Positions 1 to 13,900 are shown, counted from the first letter of the stretch. The stretch is DNA of 64,000 bases from Sipunculus nudus (GCA_026874595.1 CM049316.1:71019176-71083175), one strand, 5' to 3'. Numbers and translations are program-made. Notes: generated from the sequence alone by a model not told the origin.

Positions 1-3000
1 TTTGTATGGAGATGATATAAGATTAGGGTGTTTTGTATGGAGATGATATAAGATTAGGGTGTTTTGTATGGAGATGATATATGATTAATATGTTTTGTAT
101 GGAGATGATATATGATTAGTGTGTTTTGTATGGAGATGATATAAGATTAGGGTGTTTTGTATTGAGAGGATATAAGATTAGGGTGTTTTGTATGGAGATG
201 ATATAAGATTAGTATGTTTTGTATGGAGATGATATATGATTAGTATGTTTTGTATGGAGATGATATATGATTAGTATGTTTTGTATGGAGATGATATATG
301 ATTAGTATGTTTTGTATGGAGATGATATATGTTTAGTATGTTTTGTATGGAGATGATATATGATTAGTATGTTTTGTATGGAGATGATATATGAATAGTA
401 TGTTTGGTATGGAGATGATATATGATTAGTATGTTTTGTATGGAGATGATATATGATTAGTATATTTGTATGGAGATGATATATGATTAGTATGTTTTGT
501 ATGGAGATGATATATGATTAGTATGTTTTGTATGGAGATGATATATGATTAGTATGTTTGTATGGAGATGATATATGATTAGTGTGTTTTGTATGGAGAT
601 GATATACGATTATTATGTTTTGTATGGAGATGATATAAGATTAGGGTGTTTTGTATGGAGATGATATAAGATTAGGGTGTTTTGTATGGAGATGATATAA
701 GATTAGGGTGTTTTGTATGGAGATGATATAAGATTAGGGTGTTTTGTATGGAGATGATATAAGATTAGGGTGTTTTGTATGGAGATGATATATGATTAGG
801 GTGTTTTGTATGGAGATGATATAAGATTAGGGTGTTTTGTATGGAGATGATATAAGATTAGGGTGTTTTGTATGGAGATGATATATGATTAGTGTGTTTT
901 GTATGGAGATGATATATGATTAGGGTGTTTTGTATGGAGATGATATAAGATTAGGGTGTTTTGTATGGAGATGATATAAGATTAGGGTGTTTTGTATGGA
1001 GATGATATATGATTAGTGTGTTTTGTATAGAGATGATATAAGATTAGGGTGTTTTGTATGGAGATGATATAAGATTAGTGTGTTTTGTATGGAGATGATA
1101 TATGATTAGTATGTTTTGTATGGAGATGATATATGATTAGTATGTTTTGTATGGAGATGATATATGATTAGTATGTTTTGTATGGAGATGATATAAGATT
1201 AGGATGTTTTGTATAGAGATGATATAAGATTAGGGTGTTTTGTATGGAGATGATATAAGATTAGTGTGTTTTGTATGGAGATGATATATGATTAGTATGT
1301 TTTGTATGGAGATGATATATGATTAGTATGTTTTGTATGGAGATGATATATGATTAGTATGTTTTGTATGGAGATGATATATGATTAGGGTGTTTTGTAT
1401 GGAGATGATATATGATTAGTATGTTTTGTATGGAGATGATATAAGATTAGGGTGTTTTGTATGGAGATGATATAAGATTAGTGTGTTTTGTATGGAGATG
1501 ATATATGATTAGTATGTTTTGTATGGAGATGATATATGATTAGTATGTTTTGTATGGAGATGATATATGATTAGTATGTTTTGTATGGAGATGATATATG
1601 ATTAGTATGTTTTGTATGGAGATGATATAAGATTAGGGTGTTTTGTATGGATATGATATATGATTAGTATGTTTTGTATAGAGATGATATAAGATTAGTA
1701 TGTTTTGTATGGAGATGATATAAGATTAGGGTGTTTTGTATGGAGATGATATAAGATTAGGGTGTTTTGTATGGAGATGATATAAGATTAGGGTGTTTTG
1801 TATGGAGATGATATATGATTAGTGTGTTTGTATGGAGATGATATATGATTAGTGTGTTTTGTATGGAGATGATATAAGATTAGGGTGTTTTGTATGGAGA
1901 TGATATAAGATTAGGGTGTTTTGTATGGAGATGATATAAGATTAGGGTGTTTTGTATGGAGATGATATATGATTAATATGTTTTGTATGGAGATGATATA
2001 TGATTAGTATGTTTTGTATGGAAATGATATATGATTAGTATGTTTTGTATGGAGATGATATAAGATTAGTGTGTTTTGTATGGAGATGATATAAGATTAG
2101 TGTGTTTTGTATAGAGATGATATAAGATTAGTGTGTTTTGTATGGAGATGATATAAGATTAGTGTGTTTTGTATGGAGATGATATAAGATTAGGGTGTTT
2201 TGTATGGAGATGATATACGATTAGTATGTTTTGTATGGAGATGATATAAGATTAGGGTGTTTTGTATGGAGATGATATAAGATTAGGGTGTTTTGTATGG
2301 AGATGATATATGATTAGTGTGTTTTGTATGGAGATGATATAAGATTAGGGTGTTTTGTATGGAGATGATAAAAGATTAGTATGTTTTGTATGGAGATGAT
2401 ATATGATTAGTATGTTTTGTATGGAGATGATATAAGATTAGGATGTTTTGTATAGAGATGATATAAGATTAGGGTGTTTTGTATGGAGATGATATAAGAT
2501 TAGTGTGTTTTGTATGGAGATGATATATGATTAGTATGTTTTGTATGGAGATGATATATGATTAGTATGTTTTGTATGGAGATGATATATGATTAGTATG
2601 TTTTGTATGGAGATGATATATGATTAGGGTGTTTTGTATGGAGATGATATATGATTAGTATGTTTTGTATGGAGATGATATAAGATTAGGGTGTTTTGTA
2701 TGGAGATGATATAAGATTAGTGTGTTTTGTATGGAGATGATATATGATTAGTATGTTTTGTATGGAGATGATATATGATTAGTATGTTTTGTATGGAGAT
2801 GATATATGATTAGTATGTTTTGTATGGAGATGATATATGATTAGTATGTTTTGTATGGAGATGATATAAGATTAGGGTGTTTTGTATGGATATGATATAT
2901 GATTAGTATGTTTTGTATAGAGATGATATAAGATTAGTATGTTTTGTATGGAGATGATATAAGATTAGGGTGTTTTGTATGGAGATGATATAAGATTAGG

Positions 3001-6000
3001 GTGTTTTGTATGGAGATGATATAAGATTAGGGTGTTTTGTATGGAGATGATATATGATTAGTGTGTTTGTATGGAGATGATATATGATTAGTGTGTTTTG
3101 TATGGAGATGATATAAGATTAGGGTGTTTTGTATGGAGATGATATAAGATTAGGGTGTTTTGTATGGAGATGATATAAGATTAGGGTGTTTTGTATGGAG
3201 ATGATATATGATTAATATGTTTTGTATGGAGATGATATATGATTAGTGTGTTTTGTATGGAGATGATATAAGATTAGGGTGTTTTGTATTGAGAGGATAT
3301 AAGATTAGGGTGTTTTGTATGGAGATGATATAAGATTAGTATGTTTTGTATGGAGATGATATATGATTAGTATGTTTTGTATGGAGATGATATATGATTA
3401 GTATGTTTTGTATGGAGATGATATATGATTAGTATGTTTTGTATGGAGATGATATATGTTTAGTATGTTTTGTATGGAGATGATATATGATTAGTATGTT
3501 TTGTATGGAGATGATATATGAATAGTATGTTTTGTATGGAGATGATATATGATTAGTATGTTTTGTATGGAGATGATATATGATTAGTATATTTGTATGG
3601 AGATGATATATGATTAGTATGTTTTGTATGGAGATGATATATGATTAGTATGTTTTGTATGGAGATGATATATGATTAGTATGTTTGTATGGAGATGATA
3701 TATGATTAGTGTGTTTTGTATGGAGATGATATACGATTATTATGTTTTGTATGGAGATGATATAAGATTAGGGTGTTTTGTATGGAGATGATATAAGATT
3801 AGGGTGTTTTGTATGGAGATGATATAAGATTAGGGTGTTTTGTATGGAGATGATATAAGATTAGGGTGTTTTGTATGGAGATGATATAAGATTAGGGTGT
3901 TTTGTATGGAGATGATATATGATTAGGGTGTTTTGTATGGAGATGATATAAGATTAGGGTGTTTTGTATGGAGATGATATAAGATTAGGGTGTTTTGTAT
4001 GGAGATGATATATGATTAGTGTGTTTTGTATGGAGATGATATATGATTAGGGTGTTTTGTATGGAGATGATATAAGATTAGGGTGTTTTGTATGGAGATG
4101 ATATAAGATTAGGGTGTTTTGTATGGAGATGATATATGATTAGTGTGTTTTGTATAGAGATGATATAAGATTAGGGTGTTTTGTATGGAGATGATATAAG
4201 ATTAGTGTGTTTTGTATGGAGATGATATATGATTAGTATGTTTTGTATGGAGATGATATATGATTAGTATGTTTTGTATGGAGATGATATATGATTAGTA
4301 TGTTTTGTATGGAGATGATATAAGATTAGGATGTTTTGTATAGAGATGATATAAGATTAGGGTGTTTTGTATGGAGATGATATAAGATTAGTGTGTTTTG
4401 TATGGAGATGATATATGATTAGTATGTTTTGTATGGAGATGATATATGATTAGTATGTTTTGTATGGAGATGATATATGATTAGTATGTTTTGTATCGAG
4501 ATGATATATGATTAGGGTGTTTTGTATGGAGATGATATATGATTAGTATGTTTTGTATGGAGATGATATAAGATTAGGGTGTTTTGTATGGAGATGATAT
4601 AAGATTAGTGTGTTTTGTATGGAGATGATATATGATTAGTATGTTTTGTATGGAGATGATATATGATTAGTATGTTTTGTATGGAGATGATATATGATTA
4701 GTATGTTTTGTATGGAGATGATATAAGATTAGGGTGTTTTGTATGGATATGATATATGATTAGTATGTTTTGTATAGAGATGATATAAGATTAGTATGTT
4801 TTGTATGGAGATGATATAAGATTAGGGTGTTTTGTATGGAGATGATATAAGATTAGGGTGTTTTGTATGGAGATGATATAAGATTAGGGTGTTTTGTATG
4901 GAGATGATATATGATTAGTGTGTTTGTATGGAGATGATATATGATTAGTGTGTTTTGTATGGAGATGATATAAGATTAGGGTGTTTTGTATGGAGATGAT
5001 ATAAGATTAGGGTGTTTTGTATGGAGATGATATAAGATTAGGGTGTTTTGTATGGAGATGATATATGATTAATATGTTTTGTATGGAGATGATATATGAT
5101 TAGTGTGTTTTGTATGGAGATGATATAAGATTAGGGTGTTTTGTATTGAGAGGATATAAGATTAGGGTGTTTTGTATGGAGATGATATAAGATTAGTATG
5201 TTTTGTATGGAGATGATATATGATTAGTATGTTTTGTATGGAGATGATATATGATTAGTATGTTTTGTATGGAGATGATATATGATTAGTATGTTTTGTA
5301 TGGAGATGATATATGTTTAGTATGTTTTGTATGGAGATGATATATGATTAGTATGTTTTGTATGGAGATGATATATGAATAGTATGTTTTGTATGGAGAT
5401 GATATATGATTAGTATGTTTTGTATGGAGATGATATATGATTAGTATATTTGTATGGAGATGATATATGATTAGTATGTTTTGTATGGAGATGATATATG
5501 ATTAGTATGTTTTGTATGGAGATGATATATGATTAGTATGTTTGTATGGAGATGATATATGATTAGTGTGTTTTGTATGGAGATGATATACGATTATTAT
5601 GTTTTGTATGGAGATGATATAAGATTAGGGTGTTTTGTATGGAGATGATATAAGATTAGGGTGTTTTGTATGGAGATGATATAAGATTAGGGTGTTTTGT
5701 ATGGAGATGATATAAGATTAGGGTGTTTTGTATGGAGATGATATAAGATTAGGGTGTTTTGTATGGAGATGATATATGATTAGGGTGTTTTGTATGGAGA
5801 TGATATAAGATTAGGGTGTTTTGTATGGAGATGATATAAGATTAGGGTGTTTTGTATGGAGATGATATATGATTAGTGTGTTTTGTATGGAGATGATATA
5901 TGATTAGGGTGTTTTGTATGGAGATGATATAAGATTAGGGTGTTTTGTATGGAGATGATATAAGATTAGGGTGTTTTGTATGGAGATGATATATGATTAG

Positions 6001-7862
6001 TGTGTTTTGTATGGAGATGATATATGATTAGTATGTTTTGTATGGAGATGATATATGATTAGTATGTTTGTATGGAGATGATATATGATTAGTATGTTTT
6101 GTATGGAGATGATATACGATTAGTATGTTTTGTATGGAGATGATATAAGATTAGGGTGTTTTGTATGGAGATGATATAAGATTAGTGTGTTTTGTATGGA
6201 GATGATATATGATTAGTATGTTTTGTATGGAGATGATATAAGATTAGTGTGTTTTGTATGGAGATGATGTAAGATTAGGGTGTTTTGTATGGAGATGATA
6301 TAAGATTAGGGTGTTTTTTATGGAGATGATATAAGATTAGGGTGTTTTGTATGGAGATGATATAAGATTAGGGTGTTTTGTATGGAGATGATATATGATT
6401 AGTATGTTTTGTATGGAGATGATATATGATTAGTATTTTTTGTATGGAGATGATATATGATTAGTATGTTTGTATGGAGATGATATATGATTAGTATGTT
6501 TTGTATGGAGATGATATAAGATTAGGGTGTTTTGTATGGAGATGATATAAGATTAGGGTGTTTTGTATGGAGATGATATATGATTAGTATGTTTTGTATG
6601 GAGATGATATATGATTAGTATGTTTTGTATGGAGATGATATATGATTAGTATGTTTTGTATGGAGATGATATATGATTAGTATGTTTTGTATGGAGATGA
6701 TATATGATTAGTATGTTTGTATGGAGATGATATATGATTAGTATGTTTTGTATGGAGATGATATACGATTAGTATGTTTGTATGGAGATGATATAAGATT
6801 AGGGTGTTTTGTATGGAGATGATATAAGATTAGTGTGTTTTGTATGGAGATGATATATGATTAGTATGTTTTGTATGGAGATGATATAAGATTAGTGTGT
6901 TTTGTATGGAGATGATATAAGATTAGGGTGTTTTGTATGGAGATGATATAAGATTAGGGTGTTTTGTATGGAGATGATATAAGATTAGTGTGTTTTGTAT
7001 GGAGATGATATAAGATTAGTGTGTTTTGTATGGAGATGATATAAGATTAGGGTGTTTTGTATGGAGATGATATAAGATTAGGGTGTTTTGTATGGAGATG
7101 ATATAAGATTAGGGTGTTTTGTATGGAGATGATATATGATTAGTGTGTTTTGTATGGAGATGATATAAGATTAGGGTGTTTTGTATGGAGATGATATAAG
7201 ATTAGGGTGTTTTGTATGGAGATGATATAAGATTAGGGTGTTTTGTATGGAGATGATATAAGATTAGGGTGTTTTGTATGGAGATGATATATGATTAGGG
7301 TGTTTTGTATGGAGATGATATAAGATTAGGGTGTTTTGTATGGAGATGATATAAGATTAGGGTGTTTTGTATGGAGATGATATATGATTGGGGTGTTTTG
7401 TATGGAGATGATATATGATTAGTATGTTTTGTATGGAGATGATATATGTTTAGTATGTTTTGTATGGAGATGATATATGATTAGTATGTTTTGTATGGAG
7501 ATGATATATGAATAGTATGTTTTGTATGGAGATGATATATGATTAGTTTGTTTTGTATGGAGATGATATAAGATTAGGGTGTTTTGTATGGAGATGATAT
7601 ATGATTAGTGTGTTTTGTATGGAGATGATATATGATTAGTGTGTTTTGTATGGAGATGATATAAGATTAGGGTGTTTTGTATGGAGATGATATAAGATTA
7701 GGGTGTTTTGTATGGAGATGATATAAGATTAGGGTGTTTTGTATGGAGATGATATATGATCAGTGTGTTTTGTGTGAGGACAATATAAGATTAGTGTGTT
7801 TTGTATGGAGATGATATATGATAAGTGTGTTTTGTGTGAAGACAATATAAGATTAGTGTGTT
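1..7862. repeat. 31-bp minisatellite array, about 250 units
   Basis: A head-to-tail array of a 31-bp unit (for example positions 31-61) runs from the window edge to just before the first visible exon, so its left end is not seen. Occasional 30-bp units lack one T of the TTTT run. Units differ mainly in the stretch after GATATA: AAGATTAGGGTG, TGATTAGTATG, TGATTAGTGTG and AAGATTAGTGTG forms are mixed. The plus strand has almost no C; the rare exceptions are variants such as TACGAT and TATCGAG. The period is not a multiple of three and stops occur in every frame, so it is not coding. The last units, from about 7761, are divergent (GTGTGAGGACAATATAAG-type). The array lies in the intron upstream of the RELCH exon at 7879. 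Confidence 0.98.
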
Positions 7863-7878
7863 TTTATGACTGTTACAG

Positions 7879-7969
7879 ACAGATGATCCTGACTGGCTGT
7901 GAAGCGTTTGCTCAGCATGTTGGACCTACCAGGGTGGAGTCAGAGCTGCTTCCTCAGTGCTGGGAACAG
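7879..7969 (+). CDS. RELCH: RELCH exon 1 of window
   Basis: The acceptor TGTTACAG precedes 7879 and the donor GTTAGT follows 7969. One leading base completes a codon, then 30 codons read through GCEAFAQHVGPTRVESELL and PQCWEQ, the HEAT segment that begins the conserved C-terminal half. A second AG four bases downstream (start 7883) is possible and would leave the frame at ATG, but 7879 keeps one more codon. The acceptor lies directly beyond the minisatellite. Confidence 0.92.
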
Positions 7970-10900
7970 GTTAGTGATGAGCTCACCAGCCTGGGGCATG
8001 AGGTCTAGTGGAAGCACAATCACAAAGTAGATTGATAAATATTATTATCCTGACAACACTCTGAGCTGACAGCAATGGCTGATTTTAAGAAAACATGTCA
8101 TGGCTCAAGTCTCATAGTACCAAATCCTGCCACCAGATGTCAGTACCAGCTGTATCTGTGTTCTGCCAGACCGTTGTATTAACGGACCCAAAAAATCAGA
8201 AACATCTTCACTGCAGAACTGTGTTCAGAGTAAAAATAAAACGTGCCTCAGATTTCAGAAGTGAATAACGATGGTGATATAAATAAAATAAAAAGAGATA
8301 TGGAGTAATAAGTAAAATTCTATCACTTCTTTTCAACTGATAAGGTCATTTGAACCTTTAGGTGTACATAAACACACAAAATGTTCACAGCAACTTCTTA
8401 AGTGCTTGTTGAATTAACTATGAAGTCCTGTTCAGTTGTTTGATGGCCTTATCATTTACTGATTCATAATTTAGTGATATACATTTATTTTATTCTTTTA
8501 TTTCTTTACAGATAAATCACAAATATCCAGAAAGAAGACTGCTGGTGGCTGAGGCGTGTGGAACTTTGTCACCATATTTGCCAGTATGATATTTTATATT
8601 TGCTCCCTTTAATTCCATTAATTCAGGTTCATATCCTTAAAATAGAACTTGTGGTTGAAAAATGTTTAGTTCATAGTGTACAGACTGATACAATCAATTT
8701 TTGGTACATTGTCATCAACTTAGGTCTAAGTTACCATTAAGGAAAACTTGAAGACCATTAAGGAGGACTTTAATGGACATCAAAAATTCAGGAGGACTTA
8801 ATAGACCTATCCATGAACTCTGTGACCTTTATCGCATATTCATTCAATGAATAATCATGAGCAGAGCAGTTGAGAGCAACCAATCAAGTTACCGTTGGCA
8901 ATGTAAACAATCAGTCACCTGACAAACGCTAAATTTACATATATTTTGGTGATTCTCCCAAACAGAACACAGGTAGTCTTTACCAGTACTGGTGGTGGCA
9001 TGTTTTCAGGGATATTTGTTTATACATAGGAGACAGTATAAAAAATTCTAGGCTTAAGTTTGCAGGGGCCATTCCGGTGACTACTGAGTGAATAATTAAA
9101 ATGTCTTACCTGGCATGTATGGGATAAATAATCTAAAATGTGGCAAGACACTTCACAGAGACTGCTACATATTTATCAATGGTGAACAGAGATATAGCAT
9201 TACCATCTGATGACATCTGTCAATGTGACATCATACGTCATCAACCTTTGTGACATCAAGATTGTCTTGTAAATAACTCTCACAGCCATGGGCTTAGGAG
9301 TGTTTTTTAGGGCTCATTATCATAATTAGGTTAAAAGGGTGTAGCATATGGGCTATAGTGGTTAGGTCAATTGTCATACTAGACATATTATAACTTTTCC
9401 CCTTTTTACATGATACTAAACTTAGTTTAAAATTTTATTTAAAAAAGACATAGATGCTATCAGGATTTGTTCCATGTATTCTTGGCTCCATTAACTGTAT
9501 ATTGTCTGTTTGATTTTTAGAACGAGATCCGCAGTTCCTTGGTGCTGTCCATGTTGAAACAGATGCTGTATGATGATCGTGATCAGGAGGTTCGGGAGTC
9601 TGTGGTACGGAGTCTGGGGCTACTGATCGGCTTCATCGATGACCCAGATAAATACCATCAGGTGAGATGAGGCATTACTGTGGTTTGTTAGACATTTCTT
9701 GGCCAGTCATTATCATTACATAATTAAAATGAAAATGATTATAACAACAGTAATAGTAATTATTATAATAATAACAAGGGTAAAATATATACCCCCACCA
9801 CCTGGCAGGGGTGTAATGATTAACAAGAAATAGTCAGAGCTGACCACAAACAACTCCTGCTAGATTCTCTTGAAACTGTGTACATACAGTCCTTGTTCAA
9901 CATTGTTATCACCTGCAGACAAAGCCAAGGTGATACACAGTATACAATACTGTCAAGAATGTACTAAAGGTACATCCACAAGAGAAAATTTTAAGTTATA
10001 TTATATAAATTTGTATAATTTCTTAAATGGAGGTGATTACTTTCACCAAAAAATTTAAACAATTTGAATTTGTTGTTTTGTTAACAGGGTGCAGAGTTGC
10101 TGCAGACAGCCCTTGAGGACAGCTCTGACAAGGTGGTTGCTATAGCTAAGCAGATCCTACTACCCTCGTTTGCGATGTGGGCTCTGGAGCTTGACAAGCT
10201 GGAGTCTGGCCTGGTACAGACGTACCTGAAGAGCTTATCAAGTCAAGTCCAGGTGAGAATGTCATTAAAGTCCTCCTTAACTGAAGTTAGAAGATAAATG
10301 GCAGTAGTATTTGATAAGACACATGTTAATTTAATGCCCGCTGTCTGTGACATTGTTTAATCCATGGGTCGCCGTGCAAATCCAACTATACCAGAGAGAA
10401 TGTATGCAAACTCTTTTGAAAATCTTTGAGTTGTGGTTACAAGTTTAGCTCGCTCTGGTGGAGACCTTGGTTTCAGTTTTCTGACATGTCTGTAAGAGTG
10501 GGATGTATTTTCCAAGGTCAGTGGTTTTCTCCAGGTCCTTGAGTGACCTCCACCTGTACAGACTACTGAACATCAAATTCTGAGCCACGGAAAGTGCCTT
10601 CCCAGAGTTATTATAACTATTTGTAAAAAGGGGTAGGACGTAGCCTAGTGGTTAAGGCATTGGACTTCAGAGCTGCAGGTCCCCAGTTCGAACTGCCCTG
10701 GTGCCTCAATGGCACAATGGTGAAATCACGTTATAGAACCTCAGAGGTTTGCTGTATTGTCTTTACGACAGATTATGACTACTGGATTATTCCTAACCCC
10801 TGGCATTTAAAACCTGAAATCCAGAAGGCTTAATAATAACATATCATTCTTATCATATGGATACCTTCATCCTCATACAGTAGACAGTGCCACCAACAGG

Positions 10901-13900
10901 CCATGGACCAATCCTTAAAAAACTATTTGAAAAAATTGTGTAAAGTAAATAAATATAAAATTTTAAAACTGCTTCAGCCTTTAAGGAACATTGGTTAAGT
11001 ATCTATAGGTGCAGCTCTGAGTTAATAATTAACATTAAACAGTAAATTTGGTATTGCTCATTTCTTTATGGACTTTAAACTATAAAATCATGTAAATCTT
11101 GTAATTGAAAGATAAAGTGATGTAAAGTAGCCTTGTGATTTAATTATTTGCATTTTTCTCCTCTTTTTCCAAAAAATTCTTGCACATTTTACTCAATTAA
11201 TGACCTAACCATTCATGTTAAATAAGCCATTTTGAAAGGAACAAAGCTATATGTTTTTGTCAGCTGAGAATCATGACCTGCGGGTCACTTTTTATGTTTA
11301 TTGTTTTCAGAGAGCAAAAACATACCAAAACAGTCATGGGAGTGAAACGTTGCCACTTGACAAAAATAAATTCATCGCCACGCTGAACATTATACTGGAG
11401 CTGGTTCCGATGCTGTTCGCGTCAGTGCTGCAGACTGGGCCGTACATAGACAAGCTCGACACAGTCACTGAAGTACACACTGTAGAAGGTATACAAGACT
11501 GGCAGTTAATATTCTACCTTTTTCTAAGAATAAGTATGATGTTTGCCTAATAAGCACCCGTGGTGCTTCAGTTCTTGAGTATGTGATGTTTCCAATACCT
11601 GAAGAACAGTCCAATAGTTTTGACTTTAAAGTTTGTCAAATCACATTGGCTTCTATGGTCTAGGGGAAGATTAAGGGTTTGAATCTCAGCTAAGAAGGTG
11701 AGATTTTTCACGCTTGGCACCCACCCAGGATGAGTGCTTTGCAGGCTTAATAGGAAAGCCATGCCCCACAGCTGTGTTTCACTCAAACAAGTGCACCTCT
11801 CAGGGGTTCCTTGATGGTATGATCCAGCAAAGGGGAAGATGGCACACCCAGGTGAAGTAGTCACTGGGCCTAGTTAACACCAGGATTTAAAATAAGAGGA
11901 AGTGTGTTCTGCTGCTGTGTCATATTGTCTAAAACCCAATTGGAATTCTGGAGATAAACATGCTTATTGTATCCGCCAAAACGAAGTTTTGCGGATACTA
12001 TGTTTTTGACCGGGTTCCACCGCCGCCGCCGCGTTCGTTTCCGGAGAACTCCTCTGAGACTACTGGACAGATTTTTCCGAAACTTACACAAATTATCGGG
12101 TCACATGTAAACTGGTGCCTAACCAAGTGACCTTGACCTCTGACCTTTCGTCTCTGCCCAGCGTCCGTTTGTGCGTCTGATTCCACACATAAACCCACAT
12201 ATCTTGGGAACTGTTTGACCGATCCGGAAAAAAATTTTACACAAATGTAGCCCTGGGATAGCTTTATAACATACACAACAAAAGGTGGCGCCACCTGCAA
12301 CCATGTTTGCACAGTGTCCATCTGTTCATCTGCCTGGGGTTAAAATCACTCATATCTCTGCAGTGGTTTGACTAATTCACCTAAAATTCGGCATGCATAT
12401 ACATCCTAGATAGCTTTCTCGATTTTTTGACAGGTGGCGCCACCTACATTCACGTTAACGCTCCACACATAAACCCATATATCTCGGGAACCGTTTGACC
12501 GATCCGGAAAAAATTTTTACACAAATGTAGCCCTGAGATAGCTTTATAACATACACAACAAAAGGTGGCGCCACCTGCAACCGTGTTTGCACAGTGTCCA
12601 TCTGTTCATCTGCCTGGGGTTAAAATCACTCATATCTCTGCAGTTGTTTGACTAATTCACCTAAAATTTGGCATGCATATACATCCTAGATAGCTTTCTC
12701 GATTTTATGACAGGTGGAGCCACCTACATTCACGTTAACGCTCCACACATAAACCCATATATCTCGGGAACCGTTTGACCGATCCGGAAAATTTTTTTTA
12801 CACAAATGTAGCCCTGAGATAGCTTTATAACATACACAACAAAAGGTGGCGCCACCTGCAACCATGTTTGCACAGTGTCCATTTGTTCATCTGCCTGGGT
12901 TTAATATCACTCATATCTCTGCAGTGGTTTGACTAATTCACCTAAAAATCGGCATGCATATACATCCTAGATAGCTTTCTTGATTTTATGACAGGTGGCG
13001 CCACCTACATTCATGTTAACGCTCCACACATAAACCCATATATCTCGGGAACCATTTGACCAATCAGGAAAAAAAATTTACACAAATGTAGCCCTTGGAT
13101 AGCTTTATAACATGAACAAAAATGGTGGCGCCACCTGCAGCCATTTTTACACAGCGTCCATCTGTTTGTCTGCTGTGGGATAAAATCACTCATATCTCTG
13201 CTTTTCCACATGAAATTTTGCATGTGTATATATCTTAGATAGTTTCTCGTTCAAATAACAGGTGGCGCCACCTACAATCATGTTTATGTGGCCGAGATCC
13301 ATTCTAATATTTAACACATGTAACTATATCCCCTTGCCATTCAATCCATGCCTCACTTCACCCGTCCTTCTCTGATTTTGGCGGATACCAGTAGTCGCTT
13401 GTAGACTACCCGTATTCTAGTTCCAGCTAGCATTATAAAACGATGGGTGGTTACCTCCAACAAAAGAAAATGCAAAAAGAGTTGATCAAATGCCTGACCT
13501 GAATCTCATTGCCATCCCAGTGATGGCATGCCAGATTATTGGCTTCTGTTGCTCAGTGGTAGAGCACAGGACTCAAAGCCGGGAGGTCGTTAATTCTAAT
13601 CTCAGCCAAGGCGGTGAGATTTTCACCGTTAGCCCCCACCCAGGGTGAGGGCTCTGCAGGCTCAATGGGAAGGCTGTGCCCCACAGCCGTGTATCACTCA
13701 CAAATGAGTGCATCTTTAGGGGGTCCTTGGGTGTTACGACCCAGTGTTATCCCCATGAATGATAACACACCCAGGACCCACATAATATCATAATATGATA
13801 TGAAGAGAGTGCTACTGCCCTGTCACTTAGTCCCAAACCGAAATGGAACTCTGCAGATGTACATACTTAGATTAAGAATTAGATAAGAGAGCATAAGAAA

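Larger units (their letters stand above)
11645..13475 (+). mobile_element. tRNA-derived repeat, family B, copy 1 (split)
   Basis: Left part 11645-11968 and right part 13421-13475 align with the uninterrupted copies at 13538 and 61691. Shared blocks are ATTGGCTTCT, a B-box-like GTTTGAATCTC, CACCCAGGATGAG, GCCCCACAGC, CCAGGATTTAAAATAAG and the terminal ACCTCC hairpin half. A Helitron-like element lies between the two parts. The A box is degenerate in this copy. Confidence 0.85.

Noticed and set aside
1-7862. TTAGGG inside many minisatellite units as telomeric sequence
   Set aside because: The hexamer is embedded in a 31-bp unit and is never itself tandem; the match is coincidental.
1-7862. CRISPR-like array
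   Set aside because: Units are contiguous without unique spacers and the DNA is eukaryotic.
11568-13223. Minus-strand frames through family B copy 1 and the Helitron-like element
   Set aside because: They are by-products of repeats and recur with the 280-bp units; no Rep or helicase motifs.
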